A DNA stretch of 64,000 nucleotides, taken from Comamonadaceae bacterium (GTDB lineage: Bacteria; Pseudomonadota; Gammaproteobacteria; Burkholderiales; Burkholderiaceae_C). Both the position numbers and the translations under genes were made by a program. Where the stretch lies: positions 1 to 64,000 of the forward strand of contig SEAY01000014.1 in the NCBI GenBank assembly GCA_004144865.1. Reading direction: 5' to 3'. The notes beneath the pieces are model-generated. The model had not been told where the DNA came from and did not search any database. It was given only the letters and a program-made list of their open reading frames with translations. This document shows, piece by piece, positions 24,429 through 35,700 of this stretch. Within the stretch, counting starts at the first letter, position 1; each line of letters begins with the position of its first letter.

Positions 24429-26282
24429 ATGGCGATCCCCCAGAACTTCATCCAGGAACTGCTCGCGCGCGCCGACGTCGTGGAGATCGTCGGCCGCTAT
24501 GTGCAGCTGAAGAAGGGCGGGGCCAACTTCATGGGCCTGTGCCCCTTCCACGGGGAGAAGACGCCCTCCTTCACGGTCAGCCCGTCCAAGCAGTTCTACC
24601 ATTGCTTCGGCTGCGGCAAGAACGGCAACGCCATCGGCTTCCTGATGGACTACGCCGGCATGAATTTCGTGGAAGCGGTGAAGGACCTTGCCGGCCAGTA
24701 CGGCATGCAGGTGCCGGAGGACGAGCGCTCCCCCGCCGACCGCGCCCGCGACGCCGAGCAGCGGCAGAAGCAGGCCACCATCACCGACGTGCTGGAGAAG
24801 GCGGGCGCGGCCTACCGCAAGCACCTGAAATCGTCCTCCCGCGCCATCGAGTACTTCAAGAGCCGCGGACTTTCCGGCGAGATCGCGAAGCAATTCGGGT
24901 TGGGCTATGCGCCGGAGGGCTGGCGCTCGCTCGCGAGCGTGTTCCCGAACTACGACGATCCCCTGCTGGCCGAGAGCGGCCTGGTGATCGTCAACGAGGA
25001 GGATGACAAGCGCTACGACCGCTTCCGCGACCGGGTGATGTTCCCGATCCGCAACGTCAAGGGCGAGTGCATCGGTTTCGGCGGGCGCGTGCTGGGCGAC
25101 GGCACCCCGAAGTACCTGAACTCCCCCGAGACGCCGGTCTTCAGCAAGGGCCGCGAGCTCTATGGCCTGTGGGAGGCGCGCAATGCGCTGCGCGAGCACG
25201 GCTACGTGCTGGTGACCGAGGGCTACATGGACGTGGTGGCGCTGGCGCAGCTCGGGTTCCCGAACGCGGTCGCGACGCTGGGCACCGCCTGCACGCCCGA
25301 CCACGTGCAGAAGCTGTTCCGCTTCACCGACAGCGTGGTCTTCAGCTTCGACGGCGACGCCGCCGGGCGGCGCGCGGCGCGCAAGGCGCTGGACGGCGCC
25401 CTGCCCTATGCCACCGACGTGCGTACGGTGAAGTTCCTGTTCCTGCCGCCGGAGCACGATCCGGACAGCTACATCCGCGAGCACGGGGCGGAGGCGTTCG
25501 CCCGCTTCGTGCGCCAGGCAGTGCCCCTGAGCCAGTTCCTCGTCGAAGCCTCGGCCGAGGGCTGCGACCTGGCCACGGCCGAAGGGCGGTCCCGCCTGGT
25601 GAGCAACGCCGGCCCGCTGTGGAAGCTGATGCCGGAGGGGGCGCTGAAACGGCAGGTGCTGGGCGAGATCGCGGAGCGCGCGCAGCTGGGGACGCAGGAC
25701 TTGCTGGAGGTCTGGGGGCTCGGCCGGCCGGCCGGCGCCGGAGGCTCCCGGGAGCGCAAGCGCTCCGAGGCCCCCTACAAGAAGCGGGCGTATGGGGCCG
25801 GCCCCCGTCAGGCGATCAAGCCCAAGACCATCGCCATGGCCGAGCTGATCGCGCGGGCCCTCCTGCGCAATTCGCAGGCCTGGGACTTCCTCACGAACGA
25901 GGACCACCACCTGCTGTGCGAGCTGCAGCCGCCGCACGGCGACCTGTTCTCCTGGGTCGACAACCGGCACCACGAGCACGGCGCGGAGCCCTGGGCGGTG
26001 CTGCAGCTGGCCCTGGACGGCCAGCCATTCTCCGAGCTGGCGACCCGCCTGGTCGCCATCGACGACATGCAGCCCAGCGGCAAGGCCCACGATATCGAGG
26101 AGATCGGCGAGCGCGAGCTGCGCCGCGCCATGACCGGCATCCACCTCGACGCGGTGAGGGAAGAGTTCGAACGGGCCAACCAGCTCCCGGCGACCGATCC
26201 GGGGAAGATGGACCTCCTTTACCGGCTCAGCCGCAAGCAGCAGGCGTTGCTGCAGGCCCAAAAACCGGGAACCCAGGCTTGA
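24429..26282 (+). CDS. dnaG: DNA primase
   Basis: Makes the RNA primers for chromosome replication. The 617-residue product has the N-terminal zinc-binding domain (CPFHGEKTPSF ... HCFGCGKNGNAI, about 37-67), the TOPRIM core with VTEGYMDVVAL and SFDGDAAGRRAA, and a C-terminal helicase-binding domain from about 440. A basic linker (SRERKRSEAPYKKRAYG) joins them. The start is fixed by the conserved IPQNFIQELLARADVVEIV. rpoD follows 239 bp downstream, so two of the three genes of the classic macromolecular synthesis operon are kept, while rpsU is not upstream. Confidence 0.97.
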   Translation: MAIPQNFIQELLARADVVEIVGRYVQLKKGGANFMGLCPFHGEKTPSFTVSPSKQFYHCFGCGKNGNAIGFLMDYAGMNFVEAVKDLAGQYGMQVPEDERSPADRARDAEQRQKQATITDVLEKAGAAYRKHLKSSSRAIEYFKSRGLSGEIAKQFGLGYAPEGWRSLASVFPNYDDPLLAESGLVIVNEEDDKRYDRFRDRVMFPIRNVKGECIGFGGRVLGDGTPKYLNSPETPVFSKGRELYGLWEARNALREHGYVLVTEGYMDVVALAQLGFPNAVATLGTACTPDHVQKLFRFTDSVVFSFDGDAAGRRAARKALDGALPYATDVRTVKFLFLPPEHDPDSYIREHGAEAFARFVRQAVPLSQFLVEASAEGCDLATAEGRSRLVSNAGPLWKLMPEGALKRQVLGEIAERAQLGTQDLLEVWGLGRPAGAGGSRERKRSEAPYKKRAYGAGPRQAIKPKTIAMAELIARALLRNSQAWDFLTNEDHHLLCELQPPHGDLFSWVDNRHHEHGAEPWAVLQLALDGQPFSELATRLVAIDDMQPSGKAHDIEEIGERELRRAMTGIHLDAVREEFERANQLPATDPGKMDLLYRLSRKQQALLQAQKPGTQA

Positions 26283-26298
26283 ATTCCCGAGCCGCCGG

Positions 26299-26304
26299 TA
26301 TAAT
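26299..26304 (+). promoter_or_regulatory. Consensus -10 hexamer in the dnaG-rpoD spacer
   Basis: A perfect TATAAT begins 17 bp after the dnaG stop. A TTGAAT lies at 26279-26284, but the 14-bp spacing is short, so the -35 is uncertain. It is the likely own promoter of rpoD. The remaining spacer of about 215 bp (to 26521) holds no gene and no clear terminator. Confidence 0.55.
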
Positions 26305-26521
26305 GTAGGGTTGCTAGCGGCAAGAGCGACAGCAGCACCTCCGGACCGGCCAGCCCTCACGCACGAGCGGCGCCCCAAGCGGGCACAGGCCAAACTACCG
26401 CAAGGGCTGCACACCAAATGTTCGCCCACCCATCTTGCCCAACGTAGGCCCTGGTCGGCCTGCTCACCCGCGCCGGGTTGTCGTGGCGCTTTTTTCTTTC
26501 TGCTCTTTGTACCGAGGTCCC

Positions 26522-28894
<2,373 letters not shown>

Positions 28895-28900
28895 GCCTCC

Positions 28901-30135
<1,235 letters not shown>

Positions 30136-30140
30136 TCGGC

Positions 30141-30172
30141 GGTAGGCTGGGTTCCGCGCAGCGGACCCCCGC
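30141..30172. repeat. Dispersed palindromic repeat, family C
   Basis: GGTAGGCTGGGTTCCGCGCA with its complement GCGGACCCCC, between the convergent oxidoreductase and zinc-ribbon genes. Confidence 0.65.
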
Positions 30173-30385
30173 TCAGAACAAGGTGTCTTGGTACCGATCG
30201 CTCTTGCCATCCCGCCGCGGCTGCAGCACCTCCACCTGCGGCGCATGCGCCGCGCCGGTCTCGTAGCGCTTGCCGCACTCCGGACACGTGTATTCCTCCG
30301 CGTGATCCTGGAAGGGACCGTGATCCACGCGCACCCGCAGGTGCGCGCCGCAGTACGCGCAGGACTTCTCGAAACTCTCCGCCAT
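30173..30385 (-). CDS. Small zinc-ribbon protein
   Basis: A 70-residue hydrophilic protein with two CxxC knuckles (CAYCG at about 9-13 and CPECG at about 34-38) that should bind one zinc ion. The C-terminal half is charged and unstructured-looking. No specific function can be given. It lies 74 bp beyond the end of the ligB-like gene on the same strand. The start at 30385 is preceded by a GAGGA element. Small size and a conserved metal site argue that it is real. Confidence 0.72.
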   Translation of the reverse strand: MAESFEKSCAYCGAHLRVRVDHGPFQDHAEEYTCPECGKRYETGAAHAPQVEVLQPRRDGKSDRYQDTLF

Positions 30386-30459
30386 CGACCGTCCTCCTCT
30401 CGTGAAGTTGGACGCGCCCAGTATGCGACGGCAGGCCCGTCGCTTCAAGCAGCGAAGTG

Positions 30460-31299
30460 TTAAGCGATGGCCTCCAGCGCCATCAGCCCGGTGGCGGTGT
30501 TGGAGATCGGGATGTGGTAGTTGGTATGCACCTTGCGCACGCGGCCCGGCACGGCGCCGCGCGTGGCCAGCCACATGATCAACTCCACGCCCTGCGTGCC
30601 GGTCTTCTCCACCAGTTCGTGGATGCTGTACTGGGTGGCCCACTCCGGGTCGTTCACCAGGCTCTCCATGAACTTCAGGTCGAACGGCTTGTTGATGAAG
30701 CCCGCGCGCTCGCCATCGAGTTGGTGCGAAAGGCCGCCGGTGCCGATCACGACCACGCGCTTGTCGCTGTCCCACGACTGGATCGCCTCGCCCACGGCCT
30801 GCCCGAGTGCGTAGCAACGCCGCGCGCTGGGCAGCGGATACTGCACGGTGTTGATGCAGACCGGCACCGTGGTCACCGGCAGCGGGCCGTTGGGCCAGAA
30901 CAGCTTGAGCGGCAGCGTGAACGCGTGGTCCACCAGCATTTCCTGGCAGGTGGTGATGTCGAATTCCTTCTCCACCAGGTGCTCGATGATGTGCCACGAG
31001 AGGTCGACCTCGCCCTTGAACGGCGGCAGGGTCGGGATGCCCCAGCCCTCGTCGGCGTTGCGGTACTCCGGGGCGGCGCCGACGGCGAAGGTCGGCATCT
31101 TGTCCAGGAAGAAGTTGAGGCCGTGGTCGTTGTAGAACACCACGGCCACATCGGGCTTCACCTCCTCCAGCCACCGGTGCACCGGCAGGTAGCCGTCGAA
31201 GAAGGGTTTCCAGTACGGCTCGCCCTGCAGGCCCTTGGCGATGGCGCCGCCGATGGCGGGCACGTGGGAGGTGGTCAGCCCACCGATGATCCTGGCCAT
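30460..31299 (-). CDS. Extradiol ring-cleavage dioxygenase beta subunit, LigB-like (stand-alone copy)
   Basis: A 279-residue catalytic subunit of the type II extradiol dioxygenase family, as in protocatechuate 4,5-dioxygenase. The Fe(II) ligands are expected at His12 (TTSHVPAIG) and His about 59 (FYNDHGLNFF), with Glu in VELIMWLATRGA (about 240). The proposed active-site His lies in GTGGLSHQLDG. It ends with the family YHIPISNTATGLMALE. The LigA-like subunit is 14 bp upstream. This pair is separate from the full pmd operon at 46.7-51.7 kb, and no downstream pathway genes adjoin it, so its substrate may be another catechol such as gallate or a methylgallate. Confidence 0.85.
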   Translation of the reverse strand: MARIIGGLTTSHVPAIGGAIAKGLQGEPYWKPFFDGYLPVHRWLEEVKPDVAVVFYNDHGLNFFLDKMPTFAVGAAPEYRNADEGWGIPTLPPFKGEVDLSWHIIEHLVEKEFDITTCQEMLVDHAFTLPLKLFWPNGPLPVTTVPVCINTVQYPLPSARRCYALGQAVGEAIQSWDSDKRVVVIGTGGLSHQLDGERAGFINKPFDLKFMESLVNDPEWATQYSIHELVEKTGTQGVELIMWLATRGAVPGRVRKVHTNYHIPISNTATGLMALEAIA

Positions 31300-31313
31300 G
31301 TCTCGTCCTTCCT

Positions 31314-31676
31314 TCAGGCGTGGGTGGCGGGTTGTTCGTTGTGGCGCACCAGCATGGCCTTGAAGTCTTCCTTGCTCATGCCGGTCTGCGCGGCGCCCAG
31401 GTCCTGCACGTCCAGGCCCAGGATGCCGGCGAACTTGGCGAGGTAGTAGACGTTGCCGCCCGCGGCGATCAGCCCCAGCACGTCGCGCTTGCGGATGGCC
31501 TCGGCCTGCTCCTCGTTCAGTGCGTAGTGCTGCATGTAGGCCTCCTCGTCGCGCTTGAAGGCGGCGCGGTTGGCCGCGTCGTTGAACGAGAAACACATGC
31601 GGTTGAGGTCGTAGCCCTTGCGGGCCTGCATGCCGTCGAAAAGTGTGGTCCCGGGAATGCGTGCTTTTTGCTGCAT
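31314..31676 (-). CDS. Extradiol dioxygenase alpha subunit, LigA-like (stand-alone copy)
   Basis: A 120-residue helical subunit that caps the active site of LigAB-type dioxygenases. It has IPGTTLFDGMQARKGYDLNRM near the start and the LIAAGGNVYYLAKFAG segment (about 73-88) typical of LigA. The start at 31676 has AAGGAG upstream; the longer frame to 31724 has no similarity. It is the first gene of a two-gene unit with the LigB-like subunit, 97 bp divergent from a DMT transporter gene. Confidence 0.85.
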   Translation of the reverse strand: MQQKARIPGTTLFDGMQARKGYDLNRMCFSFNDAANRAAFKRDEEAYMQHYALNEEQAEAIRKRDVLGLIAAGGNVYYLAKFAGILGLDVQDLGAAQTGMSKEDFKAMLVRHNEQPATHA

Positions 31677-31773
31677 GGACGTCTCCTTGGCCGGGAAGTA
31701 TGGGCAGCGGGCACTTCGCGGCAACTGATGCAGGTCAAGGATCCGGTGCGCCGGCCGCTAAGATCGCCCCTCC

Positions 31774-32682
31774 ATGACCCACTCCCCCGCGGAGGCGCTG
31801 CGCGCCGCCAACCGCCGCGGCGTGCTGGCGATGGCGGCCGGCATGGCCTGCTTCGTCAGCAACGACGCCCTCGTCAAATTCGTCAGCCAGTCCCTGCCAG
31901 CCGCGCAGCTGATCTTCATCCGCGGCGCCTTCGCCACCGTGCTGCTGCTGGCCATCGCGCACGCCCTGGGCGCCACGCGGCACCTGCGTTCGCTCGCGGA
32001 CCGCAAGGTGCTGCTGCGCGCGGGGCTGGACGCGTTCGCCACCATGACCTACCTGACCTCGCTGTTCCACCTGCCGATCGGCAATGCGACGGCGATCAAC
32101 ATGGCGACGCCCCTGTTCATCACCCTGTTCGCCGTCATCGCGTTCCGGGAACGCGTCGGCGCGAGCCGCTGGCTGGCGATCGCCACCGGCTTCGTCGGCG
32201 TGCTCCTGATCGTGCAACCCAGTGGCGAGGCCTTCAACGCCTACGCCCTGCTGTGCCTGGGCGGCACGCTGCTGCATGCGGGGCGCGACCTCACCACGCG
32301 GGTGATAGACCGGAGCATCCCGTCGATCCTGGTCACCGTGAGCACCGCGGTGGCGGTCACGCTGCTCTCCGGCGCCATCGCCGCATTCCAGGAATGGAAG
32401 CCGGTGGATGCCGGACAGTACGCATTGCTGGCGGCGGCCAGCGTGTTCCTCGGCGGCGGATACTTCCTGCTCACGGTCGCCATGCGCGGCGGCGAGATGA
32501 GCCTCATTGCCCCGTTCCGCTACACGGGTCTGCTGTTCGCGCTGCTGCTGGGGTTCCTGGTGTGGGGCGACGTGCCGAACGGGCTGGCCTGGGCCGGCAT
32601 CGCGCTGCTGGTGGTGGCGGGCTTGTACGTGCTGCACGGCGAGCGCCGCCCGCGGGCGGCGCTGGACCCCATCGCCGACTAG
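31774..32682 (+). CDS. EamA/DMT-superfamily transporter
   Basis: A 302-residue membrane protein with ten hydrophobic segments arranged as two EamA repeats of five. Features such as FIRGAFATVLLLA in the first repeat and MSLIAPFRYTGLLFALLLGFLVWGD in the second are typical of drug/metabolite exporters. The substrate is unknown. It is divergent from the ligAB-like pair, which may hint at export or import of a related aromatic compound, but this is only context. Its stop overlaps the end of the convergent, damaged hydratase gene. Confidence 0.82.
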   Translation: MTHSPAEALRAANRRGVLAMAAGMACFVSNDALVKFVSQSLPAAQLIFIRGAFATVLLLAIAHALGATRHLRSLADRKVLLRAGLDAFATMTYLTSLFHLPIGNATAINMATPLFITLFAVIAFRERVGASRWLAIATGFVGVLLIVQPSGEAFNAYALLCLGGTLLHAGRDLTTRVIDRSIPSILVTVSTAVAVTLLSGAIAAFQEWKPVDAGQYALLAAASVFLGGGYFLLTVAMRGGEMSLIAPFRYTGLLFALLLGFLVWGDVPNGLAWAGIALLVVAGLYVLHGERRPRAALDPIAD

Positions 32683-32688
32683 GGTGGG

Positions 32689-33404
32689 CTAGCGCCCGCT
32701 GAACCGCGGCTTGCGCTTTTCCATGAAGGCCTGCCGGCCCTCCACGTAGTCGGCGCTGGCGAAGCAGCGGTCCACCACCTCCTCGCACAGCTTCGGGTCG
32801 CGCTGTAATCGCGCACGTAGCCCTCCAGGGCGTCGGCCGGCACCACGCGGTTGACCAGCCCCATGGCCAGCGCTTCCTGGGCGCTGAACTGGCGCGCGGT
32901 GTAGAAGATCTCGCGCGCGAAGGAAGGCCCGACCACCTCGACCAGCTTGCGCACGCCCTCGAACTCGTACCCCAGGCCCAGCTTGGCCGCCGGCACCGCG
33001 AAGCTCGCGCCTTCGGCGGCGATGCGCAGGTCGCACGACAGGGCCACCGAAACGCCGCCGCCCACGCACCAGCCGCGGATCATCGCGATGGTGGGCTTGC
33101 CCACGTGCCGCAGCGCCAGGCTAGCGGCCTGCGAGCGCTCGTTGTAGGCCCGGGTGGTCTCGGCGCTGGAGCGCTTCTCCTCGAACTCGGAGATGTCGGC
33201 GCCGGAGACGAAGGCCTTGTCGCCCGCGCCCTTGACCACGATGACGCGGATCTCGGGGTCGGCCTCGAAGTCGGTGACGATCTGGTGCAGCGCCTCCCAC
33301 ATCGCCAGCGACACCGCGTTGTGGCGCGCCGGGTTGTTGAAGGTGATCCAGCCGATCGCGCCCTCCTTGTGCGCGATCATGCGGTCGGTGGGCAGCGGCT
33401 TCAT
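32689..33404 (-). pseudogene. Enoyl-CoA hydratase/isomerase gene with internal deletion and frameshift
   Basis: The first 196 codons read as a normal crotonase: the oxyanion-hole part KAFVSGADISEFE, then GWCVGGGVSVALSCDLRIAAE and PAAKLGLGYEFEGVRKLVE. After LEGYVRDY (near 32812) the frame changes. The true C-terminus (DPKLCEEVVDRCFASADYVE, then the RKPRFSGR end) continues in another frame to a stop at 32689. Compared with the intact paralogue at 38620-39393, about 25-30 residues (the AENAPLTLQAAK helix region) are absent. So the gene lost roughly 75-90 bp, in a length not divisible by three. Unshifted translation ends with a nonsense tail at 32679. The start overlaps the CaiB-type gene by 4 bp. 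Confidence 0.8.
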
Positions 33405-34603
33405 GCGGGGGCTCCGGCCTTGACGATGCCGTCGGCGATCAGGCCTTCGGCCTGGCTGTCGTTGTAGCCGATCTCGCGCAGCACCTCCCGCGAATGCTGG
33501 CCCAGCAGCGGCGCCGGCTTGCGGATGGCGGTGAGTTCGCCGTCCGACTTCACCGGCAGGCCCAGGGTCTTCATCATGCCGATGCGCGGGTGCTCGATGT
33601 CCACCACCATCCTGCGGTGCTGCACCTGCGGGTCGGACAGGGTCTGGTCGTAGGTGTAGACCGGGCCGCCCGGCACGCCGGCGGCGTCGAGCTTCTCGAT
33701 CCAGCGCGCCGTGGGCTGCGTGGCCAGCACCTTCTCGATCTCCGCTTCCAGGGCGTCCGCGTTGCGCACCCGCAGCGGGTTGGTGCGGAAGCGCTCGTCC
33801 TCCAGCCACTGAGGCCGGTCGCACACCTGGGTGACGAAGGCGCGCCAGAGCTTGTCGCCGCTGGCGCCCACCGTCACGTAGCCGTCCTGCGTGCGAAATG
33901 CCTGGTAGGGCGCCGAGCGCCGGTGGCGGGTGCCGGTGGCGGTGGGCTTCTCGCCGTTGCCGAAGAAGGCGCCGAACTCCCAGATGCTCCACGCGAGGCC
34001 GGCCTCCAGCAGCGAGGTCTCCAGGTACTGCCCCTGGCCGTGCCGCAGCTTGCCGATGAAGGCGCCGAGGATGCCGTACAGCGTGGTCACGCCGCACGCG
34101 ATGTCGTTCATCGCGATGCCCACCTTGGCCGGTCTGCCGCCCGGGTGGCCGGTCATCATCATGATGCCCGACATGCCCTGGGCGATGATGTCGAAGCCGC
34201 CCCTCCTGCCGTAGGGGCCGGTCTGGCCGAAGCCCGACATGGAGGCATAGATCAGCCCCGGGTTGACCTTCTTCAGGGCCTCGTAGTCGATGCCCAGCTT
34301 CTTCACCACGCCGGGGCGGAAGTTCTCCAGCACGATGTCGCTGCGCGCGGCCAGCCGCAGCACCACCTCCCTGCCCGCCGGCGCCTTCAGGTCCACCGAG
34401 ATGCTCTTCTTGTTCCGGTTGAGGACGGCGAAGCAGTAGGACTCGTCGTTGACCTTGGGCTCGAAATTGCGGGTGCTGTCGCCGTCCAGGCTTTCCAGCT
34501 TGACCACCTCGGCGCCGAGGTCGCCCAGCACCATGCTGCAGTAGGGCCCCGCCATGACGTTGGTGAGGTCGAGAACGCGGATGCCTTCGAGGGGAAGCGG
34601 CAT
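33401..34603 (-). CDS. CaiB/BaiF family (type III) CoA-transferase
   Basis: A 400-residue class III CoA-transferase, which moves CoA between carboxylic acids through aspartyl anhydride intermediates. It has the N-terminal LEGIRVLDLTNVMAGPYCSM, NRNKKSISVDLK, the SGFGQTGPYGRRGGFDIIAQ motif and the C-terminal LGQHSREVLREIGY. At the position of the catalytic Asp of formyl-CoA transferase the sequence reads TSLLEAGLAW, apparently Glu, as in a subset of the family. It lies 26 bp after the ABC ATPase gene and overlaps the damaged hydratase gene, suggesting that an imported acid is activated to a CoA ester and then hydrated. Confidence 0.88.
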   Translation of the reverse strand: MPLPLEGIRVLDLTNVMAGPYCSMVLGDLGAEVVKLESLDGDSTRNFEPKVNDESYCFAVLNRNKKSISVDLKAPAGREVVLRLAARSDIVLENFRPGVVKKLGIDYEALKKVNPGLIYASMSGFGQTGPYGRRGGFDIIAQGMSGIMMMTGHPGGRPAKVGIAMNDIACGVTTLYGILGAFIGKLRHGQGQYLETSLLEAGLAWSIWEFGAFFGNGEKPTATGTRHRRSAPYQAFRTQDGYVTVGASGDKLWRAFVTQVCDRPQWLEDERFRTNPLRVRNADALEAEIEKVLATQPTARWIEKLDAAGVPGGPVYTYDQTLSDPQVQHRRMVVDIEHPRIGMMKTLGLPVKSDGELTAIRKPAPLLGQHSREVLREIGYNDSQAEGLIADGIVKAGAPA

Positions 34604-34629
34604 GGGGGGAAGTTCCTTCTTTGGTTCGA

Positions 34630-35700
34630 TCAACTGACGAGCGTGATCTGGGACGTGTCGATCTCGGCGTAGAGGGTCTGCCCGACCTCGAACACGTCGC
34701 CCGGCCGGGCCGTCACCCGGATCGGCTCCAGTGCCGGCGCCACGGTGATGTGGTAGTCCCACGACTCCCCGAGGTAGGCGCGCCGCTGCACGCTCGCCTC
34801 CACGCACTGGAAGCGGTCGCTGGCGCCGGGCCGCTCGCGCCGCAGCTGGATCGACTGCGGCCGGATCGACACCTGCACTTCCTGCGGCAGCTGGCCGTCG
34901 GGCGCGAGCACGCGCGCCGGCAGCTGGAAGCCGCCGAAGTCCACTGCGTCGTCGCGGCGGGCGCCGGTCAGCAGGTTGGTGCGGCCGATGAAGCCGGCGA
35001 CGAAGCGCGTCTTCGGGCGGCGGTACAGGTCGTAAGGCGCGTCCAGCTGCTCGATGCGGCCCTTGTTCATCACCGCGATGCGGTCGGAGGTCACCATCGC
35101 CTCGGCCTGGTCGTGGGTCACGTACACCATGGTCATGTTGAACTCGTCGTGCAGGCGGCGGATCTCGAAGCGCATTTCCTCGCGCAGGTTCGCGTCCAGG
35201 TTCGACAGCGGCTCGTCCAGCAGCAGCACCGAGGGGTTGACCACGATGGCGCGCGCCAACGCCACCCGCTGCTGCTGTCCGCCCGACAGCTCCGACGGGT
35301 AACGGTCGCGCAGCGGCTTGAGCTTGACCACGTCCAGGATGTTGTCCACCCGCTTCCTCGCCTCCGCCGCCGGCATCTTCTGCAGCTTCAGGCCGAAGGC
35401 GACATTCTGCTCCACCGTCATGTTCGGCCAGATCGCGTAGCTCTGGAAGATCATCGACATGCCGCGCTTTTCCGGCGGCAGGCTGGACTGGGCGGAGGAG
35501 ATCACCCGGCCATCCAGTTCGATGGTGCCCTCGCTGGGCGTGATGAAGCCGGCGATCATCCGCAGGGTGGTGGTCTTGCCGCAGCCCGAGGGCCCCAGCA
35601 GCGAGACCAGTTCGCCCTCGCGCAGGCTAAGGTTGAGCCCGTCGACGGCGACGAAGCCGCCGAAGGTGCGGGAGACATTGCGCAAGACCAGCTGGCTCAT
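34630..35700 (-). CDS. ABC transporter ATP-binding protein (FbpC/PotA-like)
   Basis: A 356-residue ATPase of the MOI/CUT1-type importers. Walker A is GPSGCGKTT (about 38-46), the Q-loop FQSYAIWPNMTV, the signature LSGGQQQRVALARA (about 136-149), Walker B LLLDEPLSNLD and the switch His in VYVTHDQAEA. Residues from about 280 form a TOBE domain (VSIRPQSIQLRRE). Its ATG overlaps the permease stop by 4 bp. It powers the permease encoded just upstream. Confidence 0.93.
   Translation of the reverse strand: MSQLVLRNVSRTFGGFVAVDGLNLSLREGELVSLLGPSGCGKTTTLRMIAGFITPSEGTIELDGRVISSAQSSLPPEKRGMSMIFQSYAIWPNMTVEQNVAFGLKLQKMPAAEARKRVDNILDVVKLKPLRDRYPSELSGGQQQRVALARAIVVNPSVLLLDEPLSNLDANLREEMRFEIRRLHDEFNMTMVYVTHDQAEAMVTSDRIAVMNKGRIEQLDAPYDLYRRPKTRFVAGFIGRTNLLTGARRDDAVDFGGFQLPARVLAPDGQLPQEVQVSIRPQSIQLRRERPGASDRFQCVEASVQRRAYLGESWDYHITVAPALEPIRVTARPGDVFEVGQTLYAEIDTSQITLVS

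Noticed and set aside
30460-31299. Gallate dioxygenase
   Set aside because: Gallate dioxygenases of the DesB/GalA type are usually fused proteins of over 400 residues; here the subunits are separate, so only a LigAB-type call is supported.
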